From CAVREM01 sp963728825 (GTDB taxonomy: Bacteria; Acidobacteriota; Vicinamibacteria; Vicinamibacterales; CAVVIG01): a stretch of DNA of 64,000 nt. Positions within the stretch are counted from its first letter, which is position 1. Every line of letters begins with the position of its first letter. The translations under genes and the position numbers were made by a program. Where the stretch lies: positions 62,001 through 126,000 of the forward strand of contig CAVSLA010000003.1 of NCBI GenBank assembly GCA_963728825.1. The letters run 5' to 3'. The notes beneath the pieces are model-generated. The model made no database searches, was not told where the DNA came from, and saw only the letters and a program-made list of their open reading frames with translations. This document shows, in pieces, positions 24,529 through 32,901 of the stretch.

Positions 24529-27216
24529 CTACTCACACCGCAGCGCGACGAGCGGATCGACCTGCGCGGCGCGTCGCGCCGGCAGGTAGGCAGCGAGCAG
24601 CGCCACCAGCATCAGTGTTCCAATCGCAAGTCCCAGCGTGAAGCCGTCGCTCGGCACCACACCGTAGAGTTGCGCATCCACGAGTCGCCCTCCAGCCAGA
24701 GCGGCAGGAATGCCCAGACTCAGACCGACCACGACGAGGATCAGCGCCTGCCGCAGCACGAGCCATTGCACGTGGCTCCGCCCCGCGCCCAGGGCCATGC
24801 GGATGCCGATCTCCCCCGTTCGCTGTGTCGTGACGTAGGCCATCACCCCGTATAGGCCGACAGCGGCAAGCAGCAGCGCCAGCAACCCGAACACCGACGA
24901 CAGCCTCGCAATCAGCTGTTCGGCCGCCAGCGACCAATCGACCTGGTCCCGCAGCGTCATCTCCCGGACAACGGCCATCCGACCGTCGGCGGCGGCGAGC
25001 TCGCGCCGCAGCGTCGAGGCAAACGCCGCGGAGCGCCCCGCGACACGCACCTCGAGCATCGGAAGCGGCTGCGCGTGCTGTGTAAACGGCACGTAGAGCA
25101 TCGGCCGGGAAGACTCACGCAGGTCCAGGTACTTGGCATCCCTCGCGACGCCAACGACTTCCATCATCGCGGCGGGTTGCGCGCCAAAGCCGACGCGTTT
25201 GCCCCGCGGATCCGCGTCGCCGAAGAACTGCCTGGCGAACGTCTGGTTGACGATGGCGACCCGCGTGGCCGTTTCGTGATCGTCGGCACTGAAGCTCCGC
25301 CCGCGGACGATGCCGACCTGCATGACCTCGAAGTGGCGAGGCGTGACGGCGTTGACGAAGGTGCGCGGCATGACGCCGGGCTCGGGGACGAACCCCTCGA
25401 TGGCAATGACATTGCCCCACGATTCACCGACGAACAGGCTGACTGCGGAGGCACTGGCTGCCACGACCCCCGGCACGCTCTCGGCGCGCGCCAGCAGCTG
25501 CCGGTATACCTGTCGTCGTTCGGGCGGAGGCATCGACCGATCTCCGTTTGGCGCGAGCTGGAACATCAGCACGGCGTCGGGATTGAATCCGGCGTCGATC
25601 CCCTCGAGTTTGATGAGGCTGCGAACGAAGAGCCCCGCGGCCACCAGCAGGATCAGCGACACCGCAACCTGTCCAGCGACAAGCACCCGGCCGAGCCGAA
25701 AGGGTGCGCCCCGCCTGGTGCGCAGGCCGCCCTTGAGCGCCGACAACAGATCGACACGCGTGGCCCGGATCGCCGGCCACAGGCCGAACAACACGGCGGT
25801 CGCGAACGACAGGACCGCGGTAAACGCGAGCACCCGCGCGTCGGGGCCGACGTCGATCGTCATGGGTGCCGAGGCGCGCGCGACGAGCGCAACAAGAACG
25901 GGACCAGACCAAGCCGCGATCAGCACCGCCAGCGCGCCGCCCGTCCCGGCCATCACCAACGCCTCGATGAACAGCTGACGGATGAGCCGAACCGGTCCGG
26001 CGCCGATCGCCAGTCTGACGGCGGTCTCACGCCGCCGTGCGGTGGCGCGCGCCAGCGACAGATTCGCGACGTTGGCGCAGGCGATCGCCAAGACGAGTCC
26101 GACCAGACCGAGCAGAATCGTCAGCGGCGCCGAAAATCGCTCCCGGAGCATCGGCACGCCGCTCGCCGCCGACGAAAGACCAAGCCGATTCTCGAGCTCG
26201 GCACGCCGGAACTCGGGATTCCGCATGCCCGCGGCGATTTCGTCTCGTACCGTAGCGAACACCGGATCGAGGCCGGCCCGCGCCTGCTCGACGCTGACGC
26301 CAGGCTTTCGTCGCGCCAGGATCCGCAGCCACGTCACGCTGTGACTGGTCCAGTAGTCGGGCGGTGCCTGCGGGACGGCCGTCAACGGCATCCACATATC
26401 GGGCGCCTCTCCGACGGTTTCGCCGAAAAACCCGGGAGGTGCGACGCCGATGATCGCGAAAACCGCTCCTCGGAAGCGGACCGTTCGGCCGAGTGCCGAC
26501 CAATCGCGCCCGAAGCGTCGCGTCCAGAACGCGTCGCTCAGCACGGCGACGCGCTCCTCGCGCTGCCGGGACTCGTCCGACGGCACCAGGAGCCGGCCGG
26601 CCGCCGCCGTCACGCCGAGCACGGTGAAATAGTTGCCAGACACCCATTGGTGGTCGACGGGCTCGGGCGGGCCGTCGATCACGAAAGGCTGACGGCGGAC
26701 CGACGAGGCGGCAAACACGTCAGCAACCGTTGCACCGTCCTCGGCAAACCGCTGGTAGGCGGCGTAGGAGAACGACCGCTCCACGGTGCTGCCCCGTATC
26801 GCGTCCACAGAGATCAACTCGCGCGGCCGCTCCACGGGAAGCGGACGGAGCATCAGGGCATTGATGATGCTGAAGAGGGCGGTGTTGGCGCCGATGCCAA
26901 GCGCCAGCATCACGATCGCCACGATCGAAAAAGCCGGCGCCCTGCGCAGCGCCCGCACCGCGTAGCGGGCATCACGCCAGCAGCCTTCGAGGACGGCTTC
27001 CCAACCGGCGTCGCGCGTATAGTCCTTGACTGCCTCGACGCTTCCGATCTCGACGCGACTGGCGCGGAGCGCGTCTCGCGGCGGCACCCCGGCCCGAACC
27101 TTGGCGGCGACCGCCATCTCCTGGTAGCTGCGAAGCTCGTCGTCGAGATCCTGCTCGACACGGCGCTTCCGGAACAACGCGACCAGCCCGCCGATCATCC
27201 GCCGGTGGCGCGTCAC
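24529..27216 (-). CDS. ADOP-type ABC permease (MacB_PCD/FtsX duplicated)
   Basis: Acidobacterial duplicated orphan permease of about 895 residues. A cytoplasmic N-terminal segment (RVEQDLDDELRSYQEMAVAA) is followed by two MacB_PCD-FtsX modules. The first opens with FSIVAIVMLALGIGANTALF and includes IACANVANLSLARATARRRE. The second includes LLLAAVGLYGVMAYVTTQRT and ends with the EIGIRMALGAG and ARRAAQVDPLVALRCE signatures. Such permeases lack their own ATPase gene; their transport substrate is unknown, and a MacB-like role in export is inferred. The GTG at 27216 overlaps the PadR stop (GTGA); an ATG at 27198 is the alternative. The PadR regulator upstream very likely controls the pair. Confidence 0.86.
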   Translation of the reverse strand: MTRHRRMIGGLVALFRKRRVEQDLDDELRSYQEMAVAAKVRAGVPPRDALRASRVEIGSVEAVKDYTRDAGWEAVLEGCWRDARYAVRALRRAPAFSIVAIVMLALGIGANTALFSIINALMLRPLPVERPRELISVDAIRGSTVERSFSYAAYQRFAEDGATVADVFAASSVRRQPFVIDGPPEPVDHQWVSGNYFTVLGVTAAAGRLLVPSDESRQREERVAVLSDAFWTRRFGRDWSALGRTVRFRGAVFAIIGVAPPGFFGETVGEAPDMWMPLTAVPQAPPDYWTSHSVTWLRILARRKPGVSVEQARAGLDPVFATVRDEIAAGMRNPEFRRAELENRLGLSSAASGVPMLRERFSAPLTILLGLVGLVLAIACANVANLSLARATARRRETAVRLAIGAGPVRLIRQLFIEALVMAGTGGALAVLIAAWSGPVLVALVARASAPMTIDVGPDARVLAFTAVLSFATAVLFGLWPAIRATRVDLLSALKGGLRTRRGAPFRLGRVLVAGQVAVSLILLVAAGLFVRSLIKLEGIDAGFNPDAVLMFQLAPNGDRSMPPPERRQVYRQLLARAESVPGVVAASASAVSLFVGESWGNVIAIEGFVPEPGVMPRTFVNAVTPRHFEVMQVGIVRGRSFSADDHETATRVAIVNQTFARQFFGDADPRGKRVGFGAQPAAMMEVVGVARDAKYLDLRESSRPMLYVPFTQHAQPLPMLEVRVAGRSAAFASTLRRELAAADGRMAVVREMTLRDQVDWSLAAEQLIARLSSVFGLLALLLAAVGLYGVMAYVTTQRTGEIGIRMALGAGRSHVQWLVLRQALILVVVGLSLGIPAALAGGRLVDAQLYGVVPSDGFTLGLAIGTLMLVALLAAYLPARRAAQVDPLVALRCE

Positions 27217-27566
27217 GACCGCTCTCCCAACGAGGCGCGCAGGATGCGCGCGATGGCCGTCGTCTGCACTTCCCAATCCTGGGTTTCGCGCTTGAGAGTG
27301 CTGCGTCCGGAGGCGGTGAGGCTGTAGTACTTCGCCCGGCGATTGTTCTCGGTGACGCGCCATTCCCCTTTGATCAGACCGTCGCGCTCGAGTCGCCGCA
27401 GCGCGGGGAACAGCGATCCGGCGTTGACCAGAAAGACGCCCTTGCTGATCTGCTCCAGGCGGACGCCGATGCCGTAGCCGTGCATCGGCTCGAGCGCCAG
27501 CGTCTTGAGAATGAGCATGTGCAGCGTGCCCTGCACGAGCGCGCTCTGTTTGTCCGAGCCGGCCAT
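27213..27566 (-). CDS. PadR family transcriptional regulator
   Basis: A 117-residue winged-helix repressor. SALVQGTLHMLILKTLALEP and MHGYGIGVRLEQISKGVFLV form the wing-helix core, and LFPALRRLERDGLIKGEWRV and RAKYYSLTASGRSTLKRET complete it; the short C-terminal helix is the dimer element. It is the first gene of a two-gene unit with the ADOP permease, an arrangement usual in acidobacteria. A perfect inverted repeat overlapping the promoter (27588-27614) is the likely site of autoregulation. The inducing ligand is unknown. Confidence 0.9.
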   Translation of the reverse strand: MAGSDKQSALVQGTLHMLILKTLALEPMHGYGIGVRLEQISKGVFLVNAGSLFPALRRLERDGLIKGEWRVTENNRRAKYYSLTASGRSTLKRETQDWEVQTTAIARILRASLGERS

Positions 27567-27587
27567 CGCCCTCCTCCTCTAGCTAGA

Positions 27588-27628
27588 CTAGAGAAGGATA
27601 CCCCGCTTCTCTAGTTTGTCAAGAGAAG
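27588..27628 (-). promoter_or_regulatory. padR-ADOP promoter and probable PadR operator
   Basis: On the minus strand TTGACA (27617-27622) and TATCCT (27595-27600) are separated by 16 bp. CTAGAGAAG-N9-CTTCTCTAG (27588-27596 and 27606-27614) is a perfect inverted repeat that overlaps the -10 box and spacer. A third half-site GAGAAG is at 27623-27628 over the -35. Binding here would block RNA polymerase. Confidence 0.7.
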
Positions 27629-27635
27629 GGCCTCC

Positions 27636-27668
27636 GGAATTTACAATGGTAATTTACCATTGGAAATG
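27636..27668. repeat. AT-rich dispersed repeat
   Basis: ggaatttacaatggtaattt followed by accattggaaatg: a variant of the 24448-24481 element, containing the inverted pair AATGGTAAAT-like arms around TTTACAATGGTAATTTACCATT. It lies between the PadR promoter and the end of the VWA gene. Confidence 0.6.
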
Positions 27669-27677
27669 ACAGAGTAA

Positions 27678-28703
27678 TTACCAGTTTTGTGCGGCGGTGC
27701 GCGCCAGCACGGTGCCGCTGCGGCGGGTCAGCTTGACGGACAGCTCGGACCACTCGGAGACTTCCTGGGGCGACTCGACCAGCAGCACGTAATGCCCGGC
27801 CAGCGCGCCGACCAGACGACGGACGGTGCGATCGGGGAAGTGGAAGGAGCGCTCGTAGAAGCCGCCCGTCTCCTGCGAGACTGACTGCAGGCCGACCTCG
27901 AGCGAGTGATAGTCGGCCTGGGTGACGTCAATCGAAAAAACCGCCGCGCGGGCGCGTTGCAGCGCCGCCAGCGCCTCGCCGTAGCCGTGCTCCATCTGGA
28001 CGCCGTCCCTGGTGTAGCGCCCGAACCCGTGGCCGAAGAGCACGATCGATTTCGTGCCCGGCAGCGGCTCGAGCGCTTCACCGATCAGCAGCAGGGCTTT
28101 TTCCATCGGATACGCGCGACGCCCTTCCGCCTGGCTCAGCTCGCGCGTCAGCGAGATCCGGCCGGTGCCCTCGCCAATCGCCCTGGGGCGTTCGAGGAGC
28201 AGCCCGCGCTCCAGAATCCGGCGCACTTCCGCCCGATCGTTGGTGAAGTCGGCCCAGATCTTGAGATGCGAGTCGAACGACACGACCGCGACATGGTCGT
28301 CGGGACCGAGCGTCTCCAGAAACGTCTTCGCTCGGAACAGGATCCGCATCAGCCCGATGATGCGTGACGGTTCGAGATCCTTCTGGAAGAGGAACACGAT
28401 CAACCGGCCGGCCTCGGGAATGGCGCCGTCGGGATGCGCGGCGTCGTCCGCGGCGGGCAGGGTGGGCTGCTGACCGGCGCCGACCCATGTCGCCGACTCG
28501 ACGCGCGCCGGCTTGCCGGCGACTCTGACGGCGAAGTCCTCGGGGCCAAGCCCGGCGATCGCCTGGCCCATGTTATCGAGCGCGCGGACATCGACGACGA
28601 CTCGGGTGACGTCGACCGATTGGGCGAAGCGCGGCTCCTGCGGGTTCTGCGCGGACAGGGCTGCAGCCGCGCCAGCGACCAGAATCGCGACCAGCGTCCG
28701 CAC
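27678..28703 (-). CDS. secreted VWA-domain protein (VWFA-related acidobacterial family)
   Basis: A 341-residue protein with a signal peptide (LVAILVAGAAAALSAQ). The mature part starts with VDVTRVVVDVRALDNMGQAI and GLGPEDFAVRVAGKPARVES, the opening of the VWFA-related acidobacterial domain. It is followed by a von Willebrand A fold (RLIVFLFQKDLEP, HVAVVSFDSHLKIWADFTND, SIVLFGHGFGRYTRDG, FSIDVTQADYH). The classical MIDAS DxSxS is not evident, so metal-dependent binding is doubtful. These proteins are abundant in Acidobacteria and have no proven role; adhesion or surface complex assembly is inferred. It is monocistronic as far as the sequence shows. Confidence 0.82.
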   Translation of the reverse strand: MRTLVAILVAGAAAALSAQNPQEPRFAQSVDVTRVVVDVRALDNMGQAIAGLGPEDFAVRVAGKPARVESATWVGAGQQPTLPAADDAAHPDGAIPEAGRLIVFLFQKDLEPSRIIGLMRILFRAKTFLETLGPDDHVAVVSFDSHLKIWADFTNDRAEVRRILERGLLLERPRAIGEGTGRISLTRELSQAEGRRAYPMEKALLLIGEALEPLPGTKSIVLFGHGFGRYTRDGVQMEHGYGEALAALQRARAAVFSIDVTQADYHSLEVGLQSVSQETGGFYERSFHFPDRTVRRLVGALAGHYVLLVESPQEVSEWSELSVKLTRRSGTVLARTAAQNW

Positions 28704-28731
28704 GAAAGAATTGTACGGCGTGGTCGGTGAT

Positions 28732-28831
28732 GTAGGCCGGTCTTTTTAATCCCGGCTTCGCGGCGGACCTAAGAGGTCCGCCCTACGTACCGTCGCCTTA
28801 CCGGCTTCGCGGCGGGCCTGAGAGGTCCGCC
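28732..28831. repeat. composite BIME-like cluster (three palindromes)
   Basis: Three stems in 100 bp: a decayed taggccgg-tctttttaat-cccggc (28732-28755), GGCGGACCT-aag-AGGTCCGCC (28762-28782) followed by CTACGTA, and GGCGGGCCT-gag-AGGTCCGCC (28811-28831). Both later stems are preceded by ccggcttcgc. The cluster separates the VWA gene from cysH and might also stop transcription from either side. Confidence 0.75.
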
Positions 28832-28845
28832 CTCGTCCCGTCGCG

Positions 28846-29478
28846 CTACTCCACTGGCTGGATATGGATGCCGCACTCGAGCTTCTGACCGCCCCACCGG
28901 CCGGACCGGGGATTGAGCGGGTCGAGCGGCACGGTTGTGCAGGGCTCGCAGCCGATGCTCGAGTAGCCGGCGTCGTAGAGCGGCAGAAGCGGGATGTCGT
29001 GCGACTTCGCGTAGCTCCACACTTCTTTGGTCGTCCACATCGCCAGCGGGCTGATCTTCGCCACGTGCTTGCCGCTCGGCAGCCGGAAGTCCTCGACCGG
29101 CTCGAGGTTCGCCCGGCTTGGTGACTGTTCCCGCCGCAGCCCTGTGAACCAGGTGTCGTAGGCATCGAGCGCGCTGAAGAGCGGACCAACCTTGTGTTTG
29201 GCGCAGCAGTCGGTCGTGCTCGTCTGCCACAGCCCCACCTGCGGCTCGGCCGCCTTGACGTTGACGACGTTCAGATGCCAGCGCCTGACCAGCTCGTCGC
29301 GATACGCCAGCGTCTCGGCGAAATGATGGAACGTGTCGAGGAACAGTACCGGGATGTCCGGCCGCACCTCGCGCACGAGGTCGACGACGACGACGTCCTC
29401 GGCCTGAAAGCTGCAGGTGATGCAGGGCGCCGACGCCGCCGCCAGTGCATCGGCCACGATTCGGGTTGGTTCGCTCAC
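28846..29478 (-). CDS. cysH: phosphoadenylyl/adenylyl-sulfate reductase
   Basis: Reduces APS or PAPS to sulfite with thioredoxin in assimilatory sulfate reduction. It is 210 residues from a GTG at 29478. Four cluster cysteines (C91, C92 in TDCCAKHKVGPL; C177, C180 in IGCEPCT) show the [4Fe-4S] form, which normally prefers APS, and the catalytic cysteine is C202 in LECGIHI near the C-terminus. The ATP-pyrophosphatase-type core has CSFQAEDVVVVDLV and VLFLDTFHHFAETL. It overlaps the cysN stop and is the last gene of the cysDNH unit. No cysC kinase is seen nearby, which agrees with the APS route. Confidence 0.92.
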   Translation of the reverse strand: MSEPTRIVADALAAASAPCITCSFQAEDVVVVDLVREVRPDIPVLFLDTFHHFAETLAYRDELVRRWHLNVVNVKAAEPQVGLWQTSTTDCCAKHKVGPLFSALDAYDTWFTGLRREQSPSRANLEPVEDFRLPSGKHVAKISPLAMWTTKEVWSYAKSHDIPLLPLYDAGYSSIGCEPCTTVPLDPLNPRSGRWGGQKLECGIHIQPVE

Positions 29479-30835
29479 AGCAACAGCTCCTCGAGCGCCT
29501 GCCGGACGGCCGCCACTGCATCGGCCTCGCTCGCGGCAGCGCGCGCCGCGCGCGCGATCCGCTCGGCGGCACTGGGACGATGACCGGTGACGGTCGCTTC
29601 TTCGCCGACCGCCGAGGCGATCATGCCGGCGCCCGCCGTGAAGTTGGTCGTCGGATCGATCAGGATGAAGCTGCCGGTCGCCCGGTTGTCGGCGTAACGA
29701 TCGAAGAAGACTGGTCGGGTCGTCGATACGAGCAGCGATCCGATCTGATTGAGGACCAGCCCGTGATTGACCTGAGCTTTCACCGTCCGGGTGGTGTGCT
29801 TCAGCACGTAGACGCGGGACGGATCCAGCGGCCGCTCGTCCATCCAGACCACATCGGCGCGGAAGTGCTGGCCGCTATGGGGCTGAGGGCTCAGGGCTGA
29901 GGGCTGGGGGCTCAGGGCTGAGGGTCGCGGGTTGAGGGTTGCGCTACTCAGCATGTCGCCGCGGCTGATGTCGATCTCGTCTTCGAGGGTCAGGGTCACC
30001 GACATGCCGGCGTGTGCGACGCTCGAGATCACCATCCCACGTGACGATCCGGGTGATGCGGGTCGACCGGCCCGACGGCCACGCGGTCACCAGATCACCG
30101 GGGCGCACCGCCCCTGAGGCGATCTGTCCGGCATAACCGCGGAACTCGTGGGTCGGGCGCAGCACCAGCTGCACCGGGAAGCGGAACGGCTTCGCCCCGG
30201 CGTCGTGGTGGACCTGCACGGTTTCGAGGAATTCGAGCAGCGCCATGCCATCGAACCACGGCGTCCGCGGGCTGCGGGTGATCACGTTGTCGCCCTCGAG
30301 CGCGCTCATCGGGATGGCGTGGAGATTGGCGCCGGGCAGAATTTTCTCGAATTCGTCGGTGATGTTCTCGAACAGGTCCTGGTCGAAGCCGACCAGATCC
30401 ATCTTGTTGACGGCGAGCACGTAGTCGTTGATGCCGAGCAGCCGGGCGATCTGCGCATGGCGGCGCGACTGCGCCCGCACGCCGTTGCGGGCATCGACCA
30501 GCAGGATCGCCAGGTCGGCGGTCGAGGCGCCGGTCGCCATGTTGCGCGTGTACTGCTCGTGGCCGGGGGTATCCGCCAGGATGAACTTGCGGCGGGCGGT
30601 CGCGAAGTAGCGGTAGGCGACGTCAATCGTGATGCCCTGCTCGCGCTCGGCGCGCAGCCCGTCGGTGAACAGCGAGAAGTCGATCGGTCCGGCGGTCCGG
30701 TTCTTCGACGCCTTCTCGACCGAATGCACCTGGTCCTCGTAGACCGATCGCGAGTCGTAGAGCAGCCGCCCGATCAAGCGTGCTCTTGCCATCGTCGACG
30801 CTGCCGGCCGTGCAGATGCGAAGCAGGCCCGACAT
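29475..30835 (-). CDS. cysN: sulfate adenylyltransferase subunit 1 (GTPase), two +1 frameshifts
   Basis: GTP-hydrolysing subunit that drives formation of APS by CysD. Read through two single-base insertions it is about 452 residues. It begins MSGLLRICTAGSVDDGKSTL; the first extra base (about 30775) comes right after the P-loop, and the frame continues IGRLLYDSRSVYEDQVHSVE, with GITIDVAYRYF, LADTPGHEQYTRNMATGAST and NKMDLV as the other G motifs. The second extra base is at about 30024, between the WDGDL and SVAHAGMSVTLTLEDEIDIS strands of domain 2. Nine heptanucleotide units (29880-29942) add about 21 residues (SALSPQPSALSPQP) between domains. No APS-kinase domain is fused to the C-terminus. 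The start overlaps the cysD stop. Confidence 0.85.
29880..29942. repeat. heptanucleotide minisatellite GGGCTSA within cysN
   Basis: Nine 7-bp units (GGGCTGA, GGGCTCA, GGGCTGA, GGGCTGG, GGGCTCA, GGGCTGA and three diverged GGGTNNN). Its 63 bp are a multiple of three, so it is translated in phase and adds proline- and serine-rich residues to CysN. Confidence 0.85.
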
Positions 30836-31786
30836 CAGAAGTAGCCCTCGCGCTTCTTCAACTCCATCGACCCGTCCTGATCGTGATCGATGATGCGGAG
30901 CTGCCGCTCGGAGTTCTTGGTGGCGATCAGCTCCTCGATGATCTTCGGCACGGTGTCGGCGGCGGAGCGGATCGCGCCGGTGCAGGGCGAGCAGCCGAGC
31001 GATCGCATGCGGCACATCACGCGCTGCGGGCGCTCGCCGGGCATCAGCGGCACGAACGACTGCTCCAGCGTGATCAGCGACTCGCCGCGCACCACGACCT
31101 CGCGTTCCTTGGCGAAGTAGAGCGGGACGACCGGAATCTTCTCGATGTGGATGTAGCTCCAGACGTCGATCTCGGTCCAGTTGGACAACGGAAAGACGCG
31201 GATGCTCTCGCCCTGGCGGATGCCGGCTGTTCAGCAGCCGCCAGAGCTCGGGCCGCTGATTCTTCGGATCCCACTGCCCGCTCGCGTCGCGCAGCGAGAA
31301 GATCCGCTCCTTGGCCCGCGACCGCTCCTCGTCGCGGCGGGCGCCGCCGAAGGCCGCGTCGTAGGCGCCGGCGGTCAGCGCGTCGAGCAGCGACTTGGTC
31401 TTGAGCGCGCCGCAGCAGGCCTTGGTGCCGACCAGGAACGGCTGCGTGCCGTCGGCAATCGCTTCGGTGTTGGTGTGGACGATGAGCCGCGCCCCGATTT
31501 CCGCCGCATAGCGATCGCGGAACTCGATCATCTCGCGGAACTTGTAGGTGGTGTCGATGTGAAGCAGCGGAAACGGAATCGGCCCGGGATAGAACGCCTT
31601 CTGCGCCAGCCGCAGCAGCACCGAGGAGTCCTTGCCGATGGAATACAACATGACCGGCCGCTCGAACTCCGCCACCACCTCGCGCATGATGTGAATGGCT
31701 TCGGCTTCGAGGGCGCGCAGATGCGCGTCGTTTGACGTGACCACGCCGTCAGTCACGATGTGCTCCGGAAGGATGGCTACAGGCAT
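30835..31786 (-). CDS. cysD: sulfate adenylyltransferase subunit 2, one +1 frameshift
   Basis: Catalytic ATP sulfurylase subunit of the PAPS-reductase-like fold. Read through one extra base it is about 316 residues. The N-terminal part is intact: HIMREVVAEFERPVMLYSIG, then KDSSVLLRLAQKAFYPG (the SGGKDS-type loop), LLHIDTTYKFREMIEFRD and GTKACCGALKTKSLLDAL. The extra base at about 31222 lies after NQRPELWRLLNSR; the corrected frame runs on to GESIRVFPLSNWTEIDVWSY and ends KKREGYF. An ATG is at 31786; a GTG at 31756 has a better ribosome binding site (GGAG, 6 nt) and may be the real start. The gene is preceded by a terminator hairpin and a cysteine-rich leader ORF, which suggests attenuation by cysteine. 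Confidence 0.88.
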
Positions 31787-31803
31787 AAGCGGTCATGAAA
31801 AAC

Positions 31804-31828
31804 AAAAAAGCCCGGGTTGCCCCGGGCT
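31804..31828 (-). terminator. intrinsic terminator/attenuator before cysD
   Basis: On the minus strand AGCCCGGG-gcaa-CCCGGGCT is a perfect 8-bp GC-rich stem with a 4-nt loop, followed by TTTTTTG. It stands 38 nt after the leader-peptide stop and some 20 nt before the cysD start, the position expected of an attenuator. Confidence 0.85.
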
Positions 31829-31866
31829 GCGGTCTCGTGTCTGAAATGTGCGTTGGCGGTGGATGC

Positions 31867-31947
31867 TCAACGAACCGGCAAGACCTGTAGCACGGGGACC
31901 ATGGTGGTCCTGGTGCAACAACAGGCGCAGGTCGGGGCTCGGAACAT
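31867..31947 (-). CDS. cysteine-rich leader peptide of the cysDNH unit
   Basis: A 26-residue ORF that is too short for gene finders. It begins MFRAP and contains TCACCCTR: four cysteines in five positions (codons 7, 9, 10, 11; TGC GCC TGT TGT TGC), a density that would be very unlikely by chance. An AGGA stands 5 nt before the ATG, and a good promoter lies immediately upstream. A hairpin GGACCA-N3-TGGTCC (31896-31910) follows the cysteine codons, and a longer alternative pairing GACCTG/CAGGTC brackets them, as expected if ribosome stalling at Cys codons changes RNA folding ahead of the terminator at 31804-31828. Inferred role: cis-acting sensor of charged tRNA-Cys. A second leader with the same CACCC core precedes the sulfate transport operon. 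Confidence 0.72.
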   Translation of the reverse strand: MFRAPTCACCCTRTTMVPVLQVLPVR

Positions 31948-31959
31948 CGCAGTCCTTAT

Positions 31960-31988
31960 ATTAAATAGGTCGGGGGCGGGGCTGTCAA
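31960..31988 (-). promoter_or_regulatory. promoter of the cysDNH leader
   Basis: TTGACA (31983-31988) and TTTAAT (31960-31965) on the minus strand, 17-bp spacer. The predicted transcript would begin only a few bases before the leader ORF start. Confidence 0.65.
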
Positions 31989-32019
31989 TCCCATTGATAC
32001 CGCGTGAACAGCCGCTGGT

Positions 32020-32901
32020 TCAACGGCTGGCAAGAGAGCGCCTCGCGGAATGCACGGCAACGACGACGAGCGCGATTGTCGCGGCGTACACTGCACCGCT
32101 CAACGGACCCAATGTAATGCCTGCCCAGCTGACCAACTGAGGCGCGTTCGTCACCAGCAACAGAATCGCAACCGCAATACCCATTGGCCTCGCGGGAACG
32201 TACCGGATCACCCAAGCGGCCAGCGGCGCGGCCACCACGCCGCCCGCAAGCATCGATAACAACACACGGCCGTCGATTCCCGCGACACCAAGCGAGCCGA
32301 TCAGCGTAAACGCCGACGCCGACGCCACAGCAACCTCCGCCGTATTGACCGAACCAATCGCGAAGCGCGGACGCACCGCCCGGTTCAGAAGATACGGTGT
32401 CACGACCGGACCCCATGCTCCGATCAGGCCATTCGTGATGCCACCCAGCAACGCCGCGATCGGCGTCCCCCGCGGATTGCGCGTGACCGTTCCGTCGAAG
32501 GCTGGCTCGGCAGACGGTTCACTCCGCCGACCGGCCAATGGCGCACCGGTGAACCGGATCAGGATTCGTACGCCGACGAGCGTGAGCAGGACCGTCAGAT
32601 AGGGCCTGATCGTCGAGCCATCAACACTGGAGAGAAGGGTGACACCGAGCACGGCGCCCATGGAGCCAGGAACAGCCAGGACGAGCACGAGACCTCGATT
32701 GATGTTGCCGAGTCGCCAATGAGCGATCGCAGAAGCGACGCCAGTGACGAGCTTCGCGATGTTGACGTATGTGGCTGCGGCGGCCGGCGCGAGTCCGCTC
32801 CCCAGCAGAATGCTCGAGCTCGTCGGTCCAAATCCCATTCCCAGGGCACCATCGACAAATGTCGCCGCGAAGCCGGCCACCGCAAACAGCAGCAGAGTCA
32901 C
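32020..32901 (-). CDS. sulfite/sulfonate exporter-type TauE/SafE permease
   Basis: A 293-residue inner-membrane protein with about eight hydrophobic segments. The first carries FAATFVDGALGMGFGPTSSS and the second half repeats it with LLGGITNGLIGAWGPVVTPY, the duplicated TauE/SafE (DUF81) signature. The family moves sulfite, sulfonates or related anions. Here it is the last gene of the sulfate transport operon, starting with a GTG that overlaps the cysA stop (GTGA), which supports a role in sulfur anion traffic, either removing excess sulfite or as an extra uptake route. Direction of transport cannot be read from the sequence. Confidence 0.85.
   Translation of the reverse strand: MTLLLFAVAGFAATFVDGALGMGFGPTSSSILLGSGLAPAAAATYVNIAKLVTGVASAIAHWRLGNINRGLVLVLAVPGSMGAVLGVTLLSSVDGSTIRPYLTVLLTLVGVRILIRFTGAPLAGRRSEPSAEPAFDGTVTRNPRGTPIAALLGGITNGLIGAWGPVVTPYLLNRAVRPRFAIGSVNTAEVAVASASAFTLIGSLGVAGIDGRVLLSMLAGGVVAAPLAAWVIRYVPARPMGIAVAILLLVTNAPQLVSWAGITLGPLSGAVYAATIALVVVAVHSARRSLASR

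Noticed and set aside
29475..31786. cysDN as decaying pseudogenes
   Set aside because: Three single-base insertions in otherwise perfectly conserved frames, the same type of error as in unrelated genes of the window, and an intact upstream attenuator argue for sequence error.
31804..31947. A SAM or other sulfur riboswitch before cysD
   Set aside because: The span is fully explained by a Cys-rich ORF, its hairpin and the terminator; I could not see the conserved junctions of SAM riboswitches. A covariance-model search would settle it.
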